DNA of 64,000 bases, taken from an uncultured Chloroflexus sp. GTDB lineage: Bacteria; Chloroflexota; Chloroflexia; Chloroflexales; Chloroflexaceae. The notes beneath the pieces were generated by a model that saw nothing but the letters and a program-made list of their open reading frames with translations, did no database searches and had not been told where the DNA came from. Both the position numbers and the translations under genes were made by a program. Of this stretch, positions 1 through 7,735 are shown in pieces. The stretch is from NCBI RefSeq assembly GCF_937129525.1, contig NZ_CAKZNK010000112.1:26236-90235 (forward strand), written 5' to 3'. Each line of letters opens with the position of its first letter. The stretch's first letter is position 1.

Positions 1-550
1 CAATCGGACGCCAGGCTGAACGCCACCACGTAGCCAGACCGCTGCGACCACCTTGCAACAGCTCGCGGAGCACCCGTCCGAACTGTGTCACCAACGGAAA
101 GGTTAGCAGTGTCCAGCCGAATAGTTGGGCAGGTGTTAACGCGACGAGCGGTTGGGCATAAGCGATACTGGACAGCCAGGCGCCGGTCAACAATCCCAGC
201 GCGCGCAACCCACCGCGCAAGAGGGGGCGACCCAGAAGCGAAAACGGCGTGCGCGGGCGATTAGACAGAAGCACGATGGTCACGCCAGAAAGAAATCCCT
301 CGATTGCGGCCAGCCAGGCGCCGATGACCGGCCCCAACGCCAAACCGGCGCTCACCAGTACCAGCGGAGCCAGACTGTGTACATCAGCCGGAGGAGCGCG
401 AAACGCCAGTAGATCAACGGCAAACGCCATGATGGCAAACAAGGCCACCAGCGCTGGTGTTGCCGGCGTCAGCGGTAATGATAGCAGCCAGAACAACGCC
501 ACCCCGCCGACGAGCAGACCGTACCATGTCAGCAGGTATTCGCGAGACAC
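1..550 (-). CDS. Polytopic membrane protein, N-terminal part (runs off window start)
   Basis: The reverse strand is open from a GTG at 550 to the window edge, giving about 183 residues. The GTG directly abuts the TGA stop of the HATPase-STAS gene, which implies translational coupling. The translation is very hydrophobic: strong segments near residues 8-30, 33-50 and 58-90, plus two more around 105-160, with short charged loops. The C-terminal part is outside the window, so the effector domain is unknown. Membrane input modules of this kind often sit in front of HD-GYP, GGDEF or kinase domains. Because it is cotranscribed with anti-sigma/anti-anti-sigma genes, a signalling role is likely but inferred. 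Confidence 0.7.
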   Translation of the reverse strand, partial: MSREYLLTWYGLLVGGVALFWLLSLPLTPATPALVALFAIMAFAVDLLAFRAPPADVHSLAPLVLVSAGLALGPVIGAWLAAIEGFLSGVTIVLLSNRPRTPFSLLGRPLLRGGLRALGLLTGAWLSSIAYAQPLVALTPAQLFGWTLLTFPLVTQFGRVLRELLQGGRSGLATWWRSAWRPI

Positions 551-1303
551 TCAATGCCTCTGAGCACATGCAGCGCGCGCTTCAGCTACGGAGGGATGCA
601 AATTGAAGACCTGGGTAAACCCGGTAATTGTGAAGACTTCGTAGACTTGTGGTTGGAGCGCGGCCAGGCGCAACTCGCCACCAAGCGTCATCAGCTCTTT
701 GCGGATCAGCAATAATGCCCGCAAGCCACTGCTCGACAAAAACGAGACGTTGCTCAAATCGAGCACAATCTGGCGCGCGCCCTTGCCAATCTGTTCACTG
801 ACCATGCTGGTCAAGCGTGGCGCGGTCAGCGCATCGATCCGGTCATGGATCGGAATAACCAGAACATCATCGGGTGAGGCGGGCTGATCTTGCGGCAGAT
901 ATTTCACCATGGTCAGCAGATTACCACCTTGCGGCGAAAACTCGAAGCGGACCTCATCCATCAAACGGGTAATCAGATAGATGCCCAAACCGCCTACCTG
1001 ACGCTCTTCGAGGGGAGAGGTAATGTCGGGTGTCGGCACAGCCGATGGATCAAACTGACGCCCATGATCGCGAACAGTCACAATGAATCGGTGGTCGCAG
1101 CATTGCCAGCTCAGGGTCAGATCACCGGGCTGATCGGGATCGTAAGCATGCTGGATAACGTTGGTGACTGCTTCGTCAACCGCGAGCTGTACCTGCCACG
1201 TGGCACGCTCATCGAGACCACAGCGTTCGGCGGCAGTGGTAATGAATGCGCTAATCTTAGCCAGCGCGTCGAGATCGGCAGTGAGGGTGATACTATTCTC
1301 CAT
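551..1303 (-). CDS. HATPase (RsbW-like) fused to STAS domain
   Basis: This 250-aa protein joins two halves of a partner-switching system. Residues 1-135 form a GHKL kinase-like domain of the anti-sigma RsbW/SpoIIAB type, with the N-box DEAVTNVIQHAY and the glycine-rich GGLGIYLITRLMDEV. Residues 145-245 form a STAS (anti-sigma-factor antagonist) domain containing LSSSGLRALL, whose serines sit where RsbV/SpoIIAA is phosphorylated. In known systems the kinase phosphorylates STAS to block it, and a PP2C phosphatase reverses this. The gene lies 47 nt downstream of another STAS gene and abuts a membrane-protein gene, so the three are probably one operon. No sigma factor or phosphatase is visible here. 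The ATG start lacks a clear Shine-Dalgarno. Cis-regulation within one chain is inferred. Confidence 0.9.
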   Translation of the reverse strand: MENSITLTADLDALAKISAFITTAAERCGLDERATWQVQLAVDEAVTNVIQHAYDPDQPGDLTLSWQCCDHRFIVTVRDHGRQFDPSAVPTPDITSPLEERQVGGLGIYLITRLMDEVRFEFSPQGGNLLTMVKYLPQDQPASPDDVLVIPIHDRIDALTAPRLTSMVSEQIGKGARQIVLDLSNVSFLSSSGLRALLLIRKELMTLGGELRLAALQPQVYEVFTITGFTQVFNLHPSVAEARAACAQRH

Positions 1304-1350
1304 GGCGATGGTGAGATCCAGACACCGGTATAGCCGGCTATGTGGCAGGT

Positions 1351-1701
1351 CTAGAATGAACCAACTGCTTCGACGGTATCGCCATAGATCTCGAACAGTG
1401 AGCTAAAACCGGTGAGATCGAACACCTCTTTAATCCGAGGAGGCAAGTTAGCGATCCGTACATCACCACCCTCCAGGTCAGTGATCTTCCATTCACGCGC
1501 CTTCTTGCGCGCTTCAATCAGAACCCGCAGACCTGGGCTGCTGATATACTCGAGCCGGCTAAAATCGAGCACAATCCGATGGCGTCCTTCTGCGAAGAGC
1601 GATTCAATCAGTTGCTTAAGTTGCGGCGCAGTGGCTGCATCAACGCGCCCGACCACTTCTATCAGATCAACCCGATGCAGTCGGCGGTGATTCAATTCCA
1701 T
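1351..1701 (-). CDS. STAS-domain anti-sigma factor antagonist
   Basis: A single STAS domain of 116 aa, the usual size for RsbV/SpoIIAA proteins. The core has the beta-strand RIVLDFSRLEYISSPGLRVL, with serines at the canonical phosphorylation position. The ATG at 1701 is chosen over longer in-frame extensions because GGGAGGAG lies 6 nt upstream, and because an extended -10 box lies at about 1764-1756 on this strand. It heads the operon that continues into the HATPase-STAS gene. A plausible role is being phosphorylated by that partner and releasing it, or a sigma factor, when dephosphorylated. The actual partner is not shown by the sequence. Confidence 0.9.
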   Translation of the reverse strand: MELNHRRLHRVDLIEVVGRVDAATAPQLKQLIESLFAEGRHRIVLDFSRLEYISSPGLRVLIEARKKAREWKITDLEGGDVRIANLPPRIKEVFDLTGFSSLFEIYGDTVEAVGSF

Positions 1702-1755
1702 TTCTACTCCTCCCTTATCAGGTACTGTATCGGCGCGTTGCGCATATTGCCTGTT

Positions 1756-1764
1756 ATTATAACA
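1756..1764 (-). promoter_or_regulatory. Extended -10 promoter element for the STAS operon
   Basis: The reverse strand reads TGTTATAAT, a perfect TGn-TATAAT extended -10, 55 nt before the ATG at 1701. No good -35 box is visible, which is normal for extended -10 promoters. Confidence 0.5.
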
Positions 1765-1800
1765 CACTGTGGCCGACCGAACGGAACGGAGCCACAACCA

Positions 1801-1809
1801 TGCTATAAT
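1801..1809 (+). promoter_or_regulatory. Extended -10 promoter element for the DUF697-like gene
   Basis: TGCTATAAT is a perfect TGn-TATAAT, 43 nt before the ATG at 1852. It is back to back with the -10 of the divergent STAS operon about 40 bp away. Confidence 0.5.
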
Positions 1810-1851
1810 GACGGCGCCGGCACCGGTCGCTGGCGCGAAAGAGGTGCGGGA

Positions 1852-2922
1852 ATGGCCCGATGGAATGATCTCAGTGTCGCGTTGAACACCCTGCGCGAAA
1901 TTGATGTGACGGCAATTCGCGCTGAAGCAGAACGTCCGCTTACCATCGTCTGCGTTGGCGCGCCAGGAGTATGTCAAACGATTGCCGCCCGACTCGAGAG
2001 TGGTCCGCAGCGCTACGGCGCGACTGGTCCTTCACCTGTGCGGCTTGCCAGCCTGCAAACCATCGTGCCCGATGAGCTGCGCGATGTTGATCTCATTATT
2101 ATCGGTCTCGATCACAATGTTCGCCTCTCAGCGCGCGAACTGGCAACGATTGATCGATTGGCACTGCTGGCCTTACCGACCGTCCTGGTCGTCTGGGGTA
2201 CCACGTTGCCGCCTGATGCTGGTCCACTCCACCCGCGAGTAGCGCATGCCCGGCTCCTGGTTGTGCCTGATCCGGCTGCATCTGACGTGAATGCGCAACT
2301 GGCCGAGGCCGTGCTCGATCGCTTGCCCGCCGATCTACACCTGGCTGCTGCCCGTCGCTTGCCGGGGTTACGCGCTGTGGTTGCGCGTAACCTGATTAAT
2401 AGTGTCGCATTCACCAATGCCTCGTATGTGCTGGCTACCGCAGTGCCGGCACAAATCCCACTCTTTAATATACCTTTCGCTGCGGCTGATATACTGGTGT
2501 TGACCAAGAACCAGGCCATCCTGGTTTACCGCCTCGGGTTGGCCTACGGCGCGCCGCCCGACCTGCGCGAGCGGTTGCGGGAAGTGTTACCGGTCATCGG
2601 GGGCGCTTTCATCTGGCGGCAACTGGCGCGCGCACTGGTTGGGTTAATCCCGGTTTGGGGTATTGCGCCCAAGGTGGCAATTGCCTACGCTGGCACCTAT
2701 ACCACCGGCATGGCAGCATGGCGCTGGTTTGCCGAAGGTGAGCTGGTTGATCAGGGCCGGTTGCGGGAATTGGGACAAGAGGCGCTCGAGTTGGGGAAGG
2801 CGCGGGCGGCTGAATTGATCGCAGCCGTGCGCGCAACCGGCGCTCGCCAGATGAGCCGCTGGCAACGATTTCGAGCGAGTCTGCGCAAGAGTCTCCAGCG
2901 CAACCGCAAACAACCGGGCTAA
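1852..2922 (+). CDS. DUF697-like membrane-associated protein
   Basis: A 356-aa protein. The ATG at 1852 is preferred over an upstream in-frame extension because it follows an extended -10 and a GGTGCGGG stretch. Residues 30-165 look like a Rossmann/GTPase-like alpha-beta domain (ITIVCVGAPG-type start, LIIIGLDHN, VLVVWGT), but no complete Walker A (GxxxxGKS/T) is seen. Residues 190-290 contain IPLFNIPFAAADILVLTKNQAILVYRLGLAYG followed by hydrophobic helices, which resembles the DUF697 domain found at the C-terminus of some membrane-associated GTPases. The C-terminal 60 residues are helical and very basic. Function is unknown; DUF697 proteins are often linked to envelope stress or GTPase complexes. 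It is transcribed alone, divergent from the STAS operon. Confidence 0.65.
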   Translation: MARWNDLSVALNTLREIDVTAIRAEAERPLTIVCVGAPGVCQTIAARLESGPQRYGATGPSPVRLASLQTIVPDELRDVDLIIIGLDHNVRLSARELATIDRLALLALPTVLVVWGTTLPPDAGPLHPRVAHARLLVVPDPAASDVNAQLAEAVLDRLPADLHLAAARRLPGLRAVVARNLINSVAFTNASYVLATAVPAQIPLFNIPFAAADILVLTKNQAILVYRLGLAYGAPPDLRERLREVLPVIGGAFIWRQLARALVGLIPVWGIAPKVAIAYAGTYTTGMAAWRWFAEGELVDQGRLRELGQEALELGKARAAELIAAVRATGARQMSRWQRFRASLRKSLQRNRKQPG

Positions 2923-3198
2923 TCTCAAACTGCTCCGCATGCTGCGTCGCGCGAACGCTGAATTATCACTCAAGGCCACAGAAATGATTCGGCGATATGA
3001 TGACTGACGATCAAGACTGCTTTGCCCTGTCTTGAGCAAGTGCAGTTACGACCATCTTTGCCAGTGTGATCAATGCGCACCGGCTTGAGACGGATTGTGT
3101 TCACTATGCAATATGCAGCATCTTCATCGAACAACGTTCAATGAGTCAGGCGACTCAATTTGTCTCGAAAGCTTTACTGCCTGTTTGCGAGGAATACT

Positions 3199-4491
3199 AT
3201 GGATTATTTTGTCATTGAAGGCGGCCACCGACTGGCCGGAACGATTCGACCAGCCGGCAACAAGAATGCAGCGCTCCCCCTCCTGGCAGCCAGCCTGTTA
3301 ACCGATCAACCGGTGACACTGCGCAATATTCCCGATATTGGCGATGTGCGCACCAAACTGGCTCTGCTTGCTCACCTCGGCGTTCAAATTGATCGGCCAG
3401 AACCGAATGTTGTCCATCTGCGCGCCAGCCAACTGGCGCCGATTGAACCAGACATAGCATTGGCACGTCGAATCCGCACCTCGCCGCTGCTGGCCGGCCC
3501 TTTGTTAGCCCGTCGCGGCTACGTTACCCTCCCTCGGCCCGGTGGCGACGCGATTGGTCGGCGGCGGCTCGACACCCATTTGCTCGCGCTGCAAGCTTTG
3601 GGGGCGCAGGTGGAAGTCACCCCGACCAGTTACATTCTGACTACCGATGGATTGCGCGGCGCCGACATCTTCCTCGATGAAATGAGCGTGACCGGTACCG
3701 AGCAGGCCATCATGGCCGCCGTGATGGCTGAAGGTCACACGACTATCGGCAATGCCGCCTCCGAACCGCATGTCCAGGATCTCTGTCATTTGCTTAACCG
3801 GATGGGTGCCCGCATTAGCGGTATCGGCACCAATCTGCTTGAGATTGAAGGGGTTAGCAGCCTGCACGGCGCTGACTACACGATCGGGCCTGACTATATG
3901 GAAGTCGGGTCGCTTATCGGACTGGCGGCAGTTACACGCAGTGAACTGCGCATTGTTGACGCGCGTCCACATGAGCATCGCATGACCAAAATTATGTTTG
4001 GTCGGCTTGGGGTAAAGTGGCGTGAAGAGGGTGACGACATTATTGTGCCTGCCGACCAGGAGCTGGTCGTGCGCCACGATCTGCACGGCGCAATACCGAA
4101 AATCGACTCGGCGCCATGGCCTGGCTTCAATCCTGATTTGATGAGCACAGCAATTGTCGTGGCGACCCAGGCCCGCGGCACAGTGCTGATCCACGAAAAG
4201 ATGTTTGAAAGCCGACTCTTTTTCGTTGACCGGCTGATCGGAATGGGAGCGCGGATCGTGCTCTGCGATCCACATCGAGCCGTGGTGGTAGGCCCGTCAC
4301 AACTCTATGGCGAGCCGGATGGTCTGCCCAGTCCTGACATTCGGGCCGGCATGGCGATGGTGACAGCAGCGCTCTGCGCCAAAGGGCGGAGCGTGATCTA
4401 TAACATCGGTCAGATCGACCGCGGCTACGAGCGAATCGATGAACGGCTGGCCGCGCTTGGCGCGCGGATTGAACGAGTACGGGCATCATAG
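3199..4491 (+). CDS. murA: UDP-N-acetylglucosamine 1-carboxyvinyltransferase (MurA), Asp in place of catalytic-loop Cys
   Basis: A 430-aa EPSP-synthase-fold enzyme that transfers enolpyruvate from PEP to UDP-GlcNAc, the first committed step of peptidoglycan synthesis, in the cytoplasm. The start at 3199 (MDYFVIEGG) has GAGG just upstream and matches the usual MurA N-terminus. [10 protein letters not shown] contains the conserved Lys22. The active-site loop reads PRPGGDAIG, so the residue that is Cys115 in Escherichia coli is Asp117 here. Natural Cys-to-Asp MurA enzymes (Mycobacterium, Chlamydia) are active but insensitive to fosfomycin. A later segment, [11 protein letters not shown], keeps the conserved Asp of the catalytic region but differs from the usual PGFPTDMQ. 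The gene stands alone and converges on the SRAP gene. Confidence 0.9.
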   Translation: MDYFVIEGGHRLAGTIRPAGNKNAALPLLAASLLTDQPVTLRNIPDIGDVRTKLALLAHLGVQIDRPEPNVVHLRASQLAPIEPDIALARRIRTSPLLAGPLLARRGYVTLPRPGGDAIGRRRLDTHLLALQALGAQVEVTPTSYILTTDGLRGADIFLDEMSVTGTEQAIMAAVMAEGHTTIGNAASEPHVQDLCHLLNRMGARISGIGTNLLEIEGVSSLHGADYTIGPDYMEVGSLIGLAAVTRSELRIVDARPHEHRMTKIMFGRLGVKWREEGDDIIVPADQELVVRHDLHGAIPKIDSAPWPGFNPDLMSTAIVVATQARGTVLIHEKMFESRLFFVDRLIGMGARIVLCDPHRAVVVGPSQLYGEPDGLPSPDIRAGMAMVTAALCAKGRSVIYNIGQIDRGYERIDERLAALGARIERVRAS

Positions 4492-4599
4492 CAACAACGG
4501 GATACGTGTGGTCGCCATCTGCTGGCATCCCGTTCTTGACCGACGCTTCCACCAATGGCAAGGCACAGTGTGTCGCCGACAACAACTCCATTTGCGACC

Positions 4600-4620
4600 G
4601 GGCACGGCATAGCCGTGCCC
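4600..4620. terminator. Palindrome between convergent murA and SRAP genes
   Basis: A perfect inverted repeat: GGGCACGGC at 4600-4608, ATA loop, GCCGTGCCC at 4612-4620. It touches the TAG stop of the SRAP gene and lies about 110 nt after murA, so it could terminate transcription from both sides. No T-tract follows, so a REP-like interspersed palindrome is an alternative. Confidence 0.5.
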
Positions 4621-5283
4621 CTACACTTGCTGCGGACGAATCAAGACCTCGCTATCATTGCGCACCTGATTCACTGCCTTGCTTACCGGGTAGACACGCA
4701 ACGCCACCGGCGGGGGAGCGAGACACAACTCGTGGAGACGCGCGACATCGGCAGCCGGATCGAGCCACAGCGCAGCGAGATCGGACGGCAGCATGACCGG
4801 CATGCGGTCATGGATCGGCGCAACGACTTCATTGGCAGCAGTAGTCAGAATTGTGCAACTCTCGATAAGGGTGCCGTCAGGCGCCTGCCATTGCTCCCAG
4901 AGACCGGCAAATGCGATCATTTCATCATCAACCGGCGAGAAATAGTAAGGCTGCTTACCGGCAGGAGTGGTCTGCCACTCATAGAAACCGGAGGCGGGTA
5001 GCAAGCAACGGCGACGGCGAAAAGCGGTGCGAAAGGCCGGTTTGTCAAGCGCCGTCTCGCTGCGGGCATTGATCATGCGCGCGCCAATGGAGGCATCCTT
5101 CGCCCATGCCGGGATCAACCCCCAGCGCAAAAAGACCAGTTCACGACCATTCTGGCCATTGCGCGCAGCCACAACCGGTTGCGTAGGAGCGATGTTGTAG
5201 CGTGGTTGAAACTCGAGCGGCGCAACGCCAAAGCGGGCGGCAAGTCTGGCCGGCGTAACAGCCAGCGTATAACGACCACACAT
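4621..5283 (-). CDS. SRAP-domain protein (YedK/HMCES family)
   Basis: A 220-aa SOS-response-associated peptidase (SRAP) protein. Members of this family crosslink covalently to abasic sites in single-stranded DNA through Cys2 and so protect them. The start at 5283 gives MCGRYTL, placing the essential cysteine at position 2, and GAGG lies 6 nt upstream. Other hallmarks are PRYNIAPTQ (Asn of the active site), LRWGLIPAWAKD, ARSETALDKPAF (catalytic Glu), LLPASGFYEW and the C-terminal HDRMPV with its conserved His. Length is typical for bacterial members. It is probably monocistronic, with a hairpin in its presumed 5' leader. Confidence 0.93.
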   Translation of the reverse strand: MCGRYTLAVTPARLAARFGVAPLEFQPRYNIAPTQPVVAARNGQNGRELVFLRWGLIPAWAKDASIGARMINARSETALDKPAFRTAFRRRRCLLPASGFYEWQTTPAGKQPYYFSPVDDEMIAFAGLWEQWQAPDGTLIESCTILTTAANEVVAPIHDRMPVMLPSDLAALWLDPAADVARLHELCLAPPPVALRVYPVSKAVNQVRNDSEVLIRPQQV

Positions 5284-5319
5284 AGCAACCTCACGAAATA
5301 AATAACGACTGCTCAAGAC

Positions 5320-5343
5320 ATGCTTCCCTCCAAGGGGAAGCAT
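5320..5343 (-). promoter_or_regulatory. Hairpin upstream of the SRAP gene
   Basis: ATGCTTCCC (5320-5328) pairs perfectly with GGGAAGCAT (5335-5343) around a 6-nt loop, 37-60 nt before the SRAP start. It could be an operator, a leader structure or an end-of-transcript hairpin. The sequence alone does not decide. Confidence 0.35.
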
Positions 5344-5802
5344 ACCAATCGCCAGATTAGCGGATTTCCAAACAGAGTATTGCGTGGGAACGACAAGTGC
5401 GCAACCATATCGCTGCGGGATTTTGCAAGATTGAGCCAGCCGGCACAACCAGGCGACGCAATCGATTGCCGGGCAATGACTGATGGTCTGGAAGCCAGAC
5501 GCTACTCAACCGGACATGCTTCCGACAACAGCCCCGATTGATACAATCCCACCCAACCTTCAGTGCTATGCCTGCGACTCTTCCTGCGCTGGCCATCCAC
5601 ACAACACAAAGTCGAATGATGAGAGCCGATGTAACCCTGACAGTCGATGGCAACTGCGCTGCCAGAGGAGCCATCGTGTCGGATGTCTGCGACAAACAAT
5701 TTGCTATCGCACAAGAGAAAGCGGTACGCAGACACATCCATATGGCTGGCATACGAGGCGATAAGTCGTGAGCAGACCATACCAGTGCGCAGAAAACGAG
5801 AA

Positions 5803-5837
5803 ACTGTCAACCTACCAATACGTGGCAGATTGACAGT
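5803..5837. repeat. Inverted repeat downstream of the coiled-coil gene
   Basis: ACTGTCAA (5803-5810) and TTGACAGT (5830-5837) form an 8-bp inverted repeat with a 19-nt loop, about 40 nt after the stop of the minus-strand gene at 5879. It may be a weak terminator. Confidence 0.3.
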
Positions 5838-5878
5838 AACGACCAATTGCCCATGGCGTTTCAATACACGCCTGACAT

Positions 5879-6286
5879 CTAATGATTATCCTGATCAAGG
5901 CGAGTCGTTTCTCCGGTAGCCGGTTCGCCACCGGTAGGCGACTGCATCCGTTTGATCAGTTCAGCTAACCGATCATTCAACTGCGCAATCCCTTGCGCCA
6001 GCGTCTGCTGGAGATCGTGAGCAGCCTGGCTCTGCTGGATCTGATTCAGCGCCTGTTGACCGCGTTCGGCTAACTCCTGCACGCGGGGATTTTCAGCGAT
6101 CAACTTCGCCGCTGACTGCACCTGCTCACCAACAGTCCGCAAGCCATGGAGCAATTCCTGCTGCACCTGGCGAGCGCGTTCATTTTCAAGCGCCGCGCGC
6201 AGGGCAGCTTCAATCTGCTGACCCAATTCACGCAACTCTGCACCCAAATCGGGTGTTTGATCGGGCTTCTGATCCTGCTGGCTCAT
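5879..6286 (-). CDS. Small coiled-coil protein of unknown function
   Basis: A 135-aa hydrophilic protein, rich in Gln, Glu, Ala and Leu, predicted to be almost entirely alpha-helical from residue 15 to 115 with heptad-like leucine spacing (LRELGQQIEAALRAALE, LAQGIAQLNDRLAELIKRM). There is no signal peptide or membrane segment. The start is well supported by AAGGAGG 6 nt upstream. The pattern resembles small helical cytoplasmic proteins of Chloroflexota with no assigned function. The upstream glycosyltransferase gene is on the same strand 92 nt away and could be cotranscribed. Confidence 0.75.
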   Translation of the reverse strand: MSQQDQKPDQTPDLGAELRELGQQIEAALRAALENERARQVQQELLHGLRTVGEQVQSAAKLIAENPRVQELAERGQQALNQIQQSQAAHDLQQTLAQGIAQLNDRLAELIKRMQSPTGGEPATGETTRLDQDNH

Positions 6287-6378
6287 CGATTTCCTCCTTC
6301 GATCACAAGGGACACCGGCATGACGATCAGAAATAAGACGAGCGCGCAGCCAAAAACGTTGCGCCAGTTGATTGCCAG

Positions 6379-7095
6379 CTACCGTCGCCGACGCAGCAAA
6401 AACCAGAGACTACCGACGACTGCCAGCGCGCCAAGAGCTGGGCTGGCTCCGCGAGCCGGGCCTTGCGCAACCAGCGCAGCCACATCAGCCAGGCCAGACA
6501 GACGCGATGGTACGCTATGAGCCGGCAGCGCCACCTGACCGGTCACATAATTTCGGCGACGCGCGCTCGCATAGAGATGGGCCAGTGGTGGCGCCAGCTC
6601 ATCGTCGCCGGGGAGGAGATCGATCAACTCGGCCCGAAACAGCGCTAGCGGCAAGAGGGGATCGGTCTGATCGCTCGCCAGAACTCGGCGCAACAGGGTG
6701 GTATGGGCCCGGTGCAACGGATGCGATGGCGCCGGCACGCGCATACCGACCAGCACATCATGACCATGATAGGCAGTCAACAACCGTTCAATGGCCAGGG
6801 CAGAGGGCGGCGCATCGGCGTCAAGCGCCAATACCATATCGCCACCGATCAGCGCGCAGGCATCGCGAAGCAAATAGGCGGGACGACGCGGCTGGGAGTG
6901 AAATGTGGCATGCGCAAACGGATAGGCAGCAGCGCTACGCGCCGCTGCCGCTACCGCTGCCGGGCCGGCGGCAATGATAATTTCGTGCTCAACGCTATAG
7001 CGTCTGGCAGCAACAGAAACTGCCTGCACCGTCTGCGTCAAGTGTGCGCCATCGGCGGCGCAGACAACGACTGATAGGGTATTGATCACAGACAC
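6379..7095 (-). CDS. GT-A-fold glycosyltransferase-like protein (family 2 type) with C-terminal membrane anchor
   Basis: The protein is 238 aa when started at GTG 7095, which has GGGGAGG 7 nt upstream; the longer frame adds 17 unlikely residues. The N-terminus (NTLSVVVCAADGAHL) and the segment GGDMVLALDADAPPSALAI match the nucleotide-sugar and metal-binding (DxD-like) regions of GT2 enzymes. The C-terminal acceptor part is short, and the chain ends in a hydrophobic stretch followed by RRRR, suggesting a C-terminal anchor facing the cytoplasm. It is smaller than typical GT2 enzymes (about 300 aa), so it may be a minimal or non-catalytic version. Substrate unknown. Confidence 0.65.
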   Translation of the reverse strand: MSVINTLSVVVCAADGAHLTQTVQAVSVAARRYSVEHEIIIAAGPAAVAAAARSAAAYPFAHATFHSQPRRPAYLLRDACALIGGDMVLALDADAPPSALAIERLLTAYHGHDVLVGMRVPAPSHPLHRAHTTLLRRVLASDQTDPLLPLALFRAELIDLLPGDDELAPPLAHLYASARRRNYVTGQVALPAHSVPSRLSGLADVAALVAQGPARGASPALGALAVVGSLWFLLRRRR

Positions 7096-7735
7096 CGGGA
7101 ACCTCCCCAAAGAATCATACTGGTAACAGTATATCACAAAGCGCATACCGAAACCGGTTGCAATCCGGAGAAGGGGTCACGGCAACGGGCAGCGTCAACC
7201 AACCATGGCACGACGCTGACAAGATGAACATCTTGTCATTTGATCACCCAGAGATGTGAATGATTTGTAAACGACCTGAAGCGCTGATCAGGCTTGACAG
7301 ATGCGTTTAATAGATTTAATCTTTGTCTTGCCACCAATCAACCTCAGCTCGTACAGCTTACATCGTTGCCGCTGAGATTGTTGCGTGTATTCCGCACGCA
7401 AATCAGGCGACGTGCGTCTTTCGCCACTACACCTCACCATGCGCGCGCCTCAACGAACAGTATGAGGTTTGGCTGCTGCACGGTCTTACAAAAAGCGCGA
7501 AACAAGATGAGCGAATGGGCGCTCACACCCAGGGCAGCGATCGAGGCCAGCCCTGCACTCTACCAGAATTCAGGTTCTGGAAGAGTAGTTCGTTGTGTGC
7601 TGGTTTCAACTCCAGATTGCAGAACTACCGTGCAGTGAGAAGAGAAAGGAGGAATGCGTCTGTAGTGTCTGTGTCAGTTAGACAATCACACAACCAAAGT
7701 CTGGGTGCATTCTCGTTTGTGAGCTGAGGAGTTGT
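7096..7735. other. Long leader/intergenic region before the subtilase
   Basis: No gene was identified. It contains a palindrome at 7216-7237 and a possible sigma70 -35 TTGACA at 7294-7299 with TTTAAT at 7315-7320 (spacing only 15). It also has a small hairpin, CCAGAA-TTCAGG-TTCTGG, at about 7563-7580. If transcription starts near 7330, the subtilase mRNA has a leader of about 400 nt. Confidence 0.4.
7216..7237. repeat. Perfect palindrome with 4-nt loop
   Basis: TGACAAGAT (7216-7224), GAAC, then ATCTTGTCA (7229-7237). It lies upstream of the glycosyltransferase gene and of the subtilase leader. It could be an operator or a hairpin. Confidence 0.4.

Larger units (their letters stand above)
5284..5878. 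other. Intergenic region with two inverted repeats
   Basis: About 600 bp lie between two minus-strand genes. Short open frames exist on both strands but none has a convincing start, codon pattern or family signature. The stretch holds the hairpins listed separately at 5320-5343 and 5803-5837. Confidence 0.5.

Noticed and set aside
5284..5878. Small proteins in the gap before the SRAP gene
   Set aside because: Overlapping frames on both strands show no coding signature, start signal or family.
6379..7095. LPxTG-type sortase signal at the C-terminus
   Set aside because: The end has a hydrophobic stretch and four Arg but no LPxTG or similar motif.
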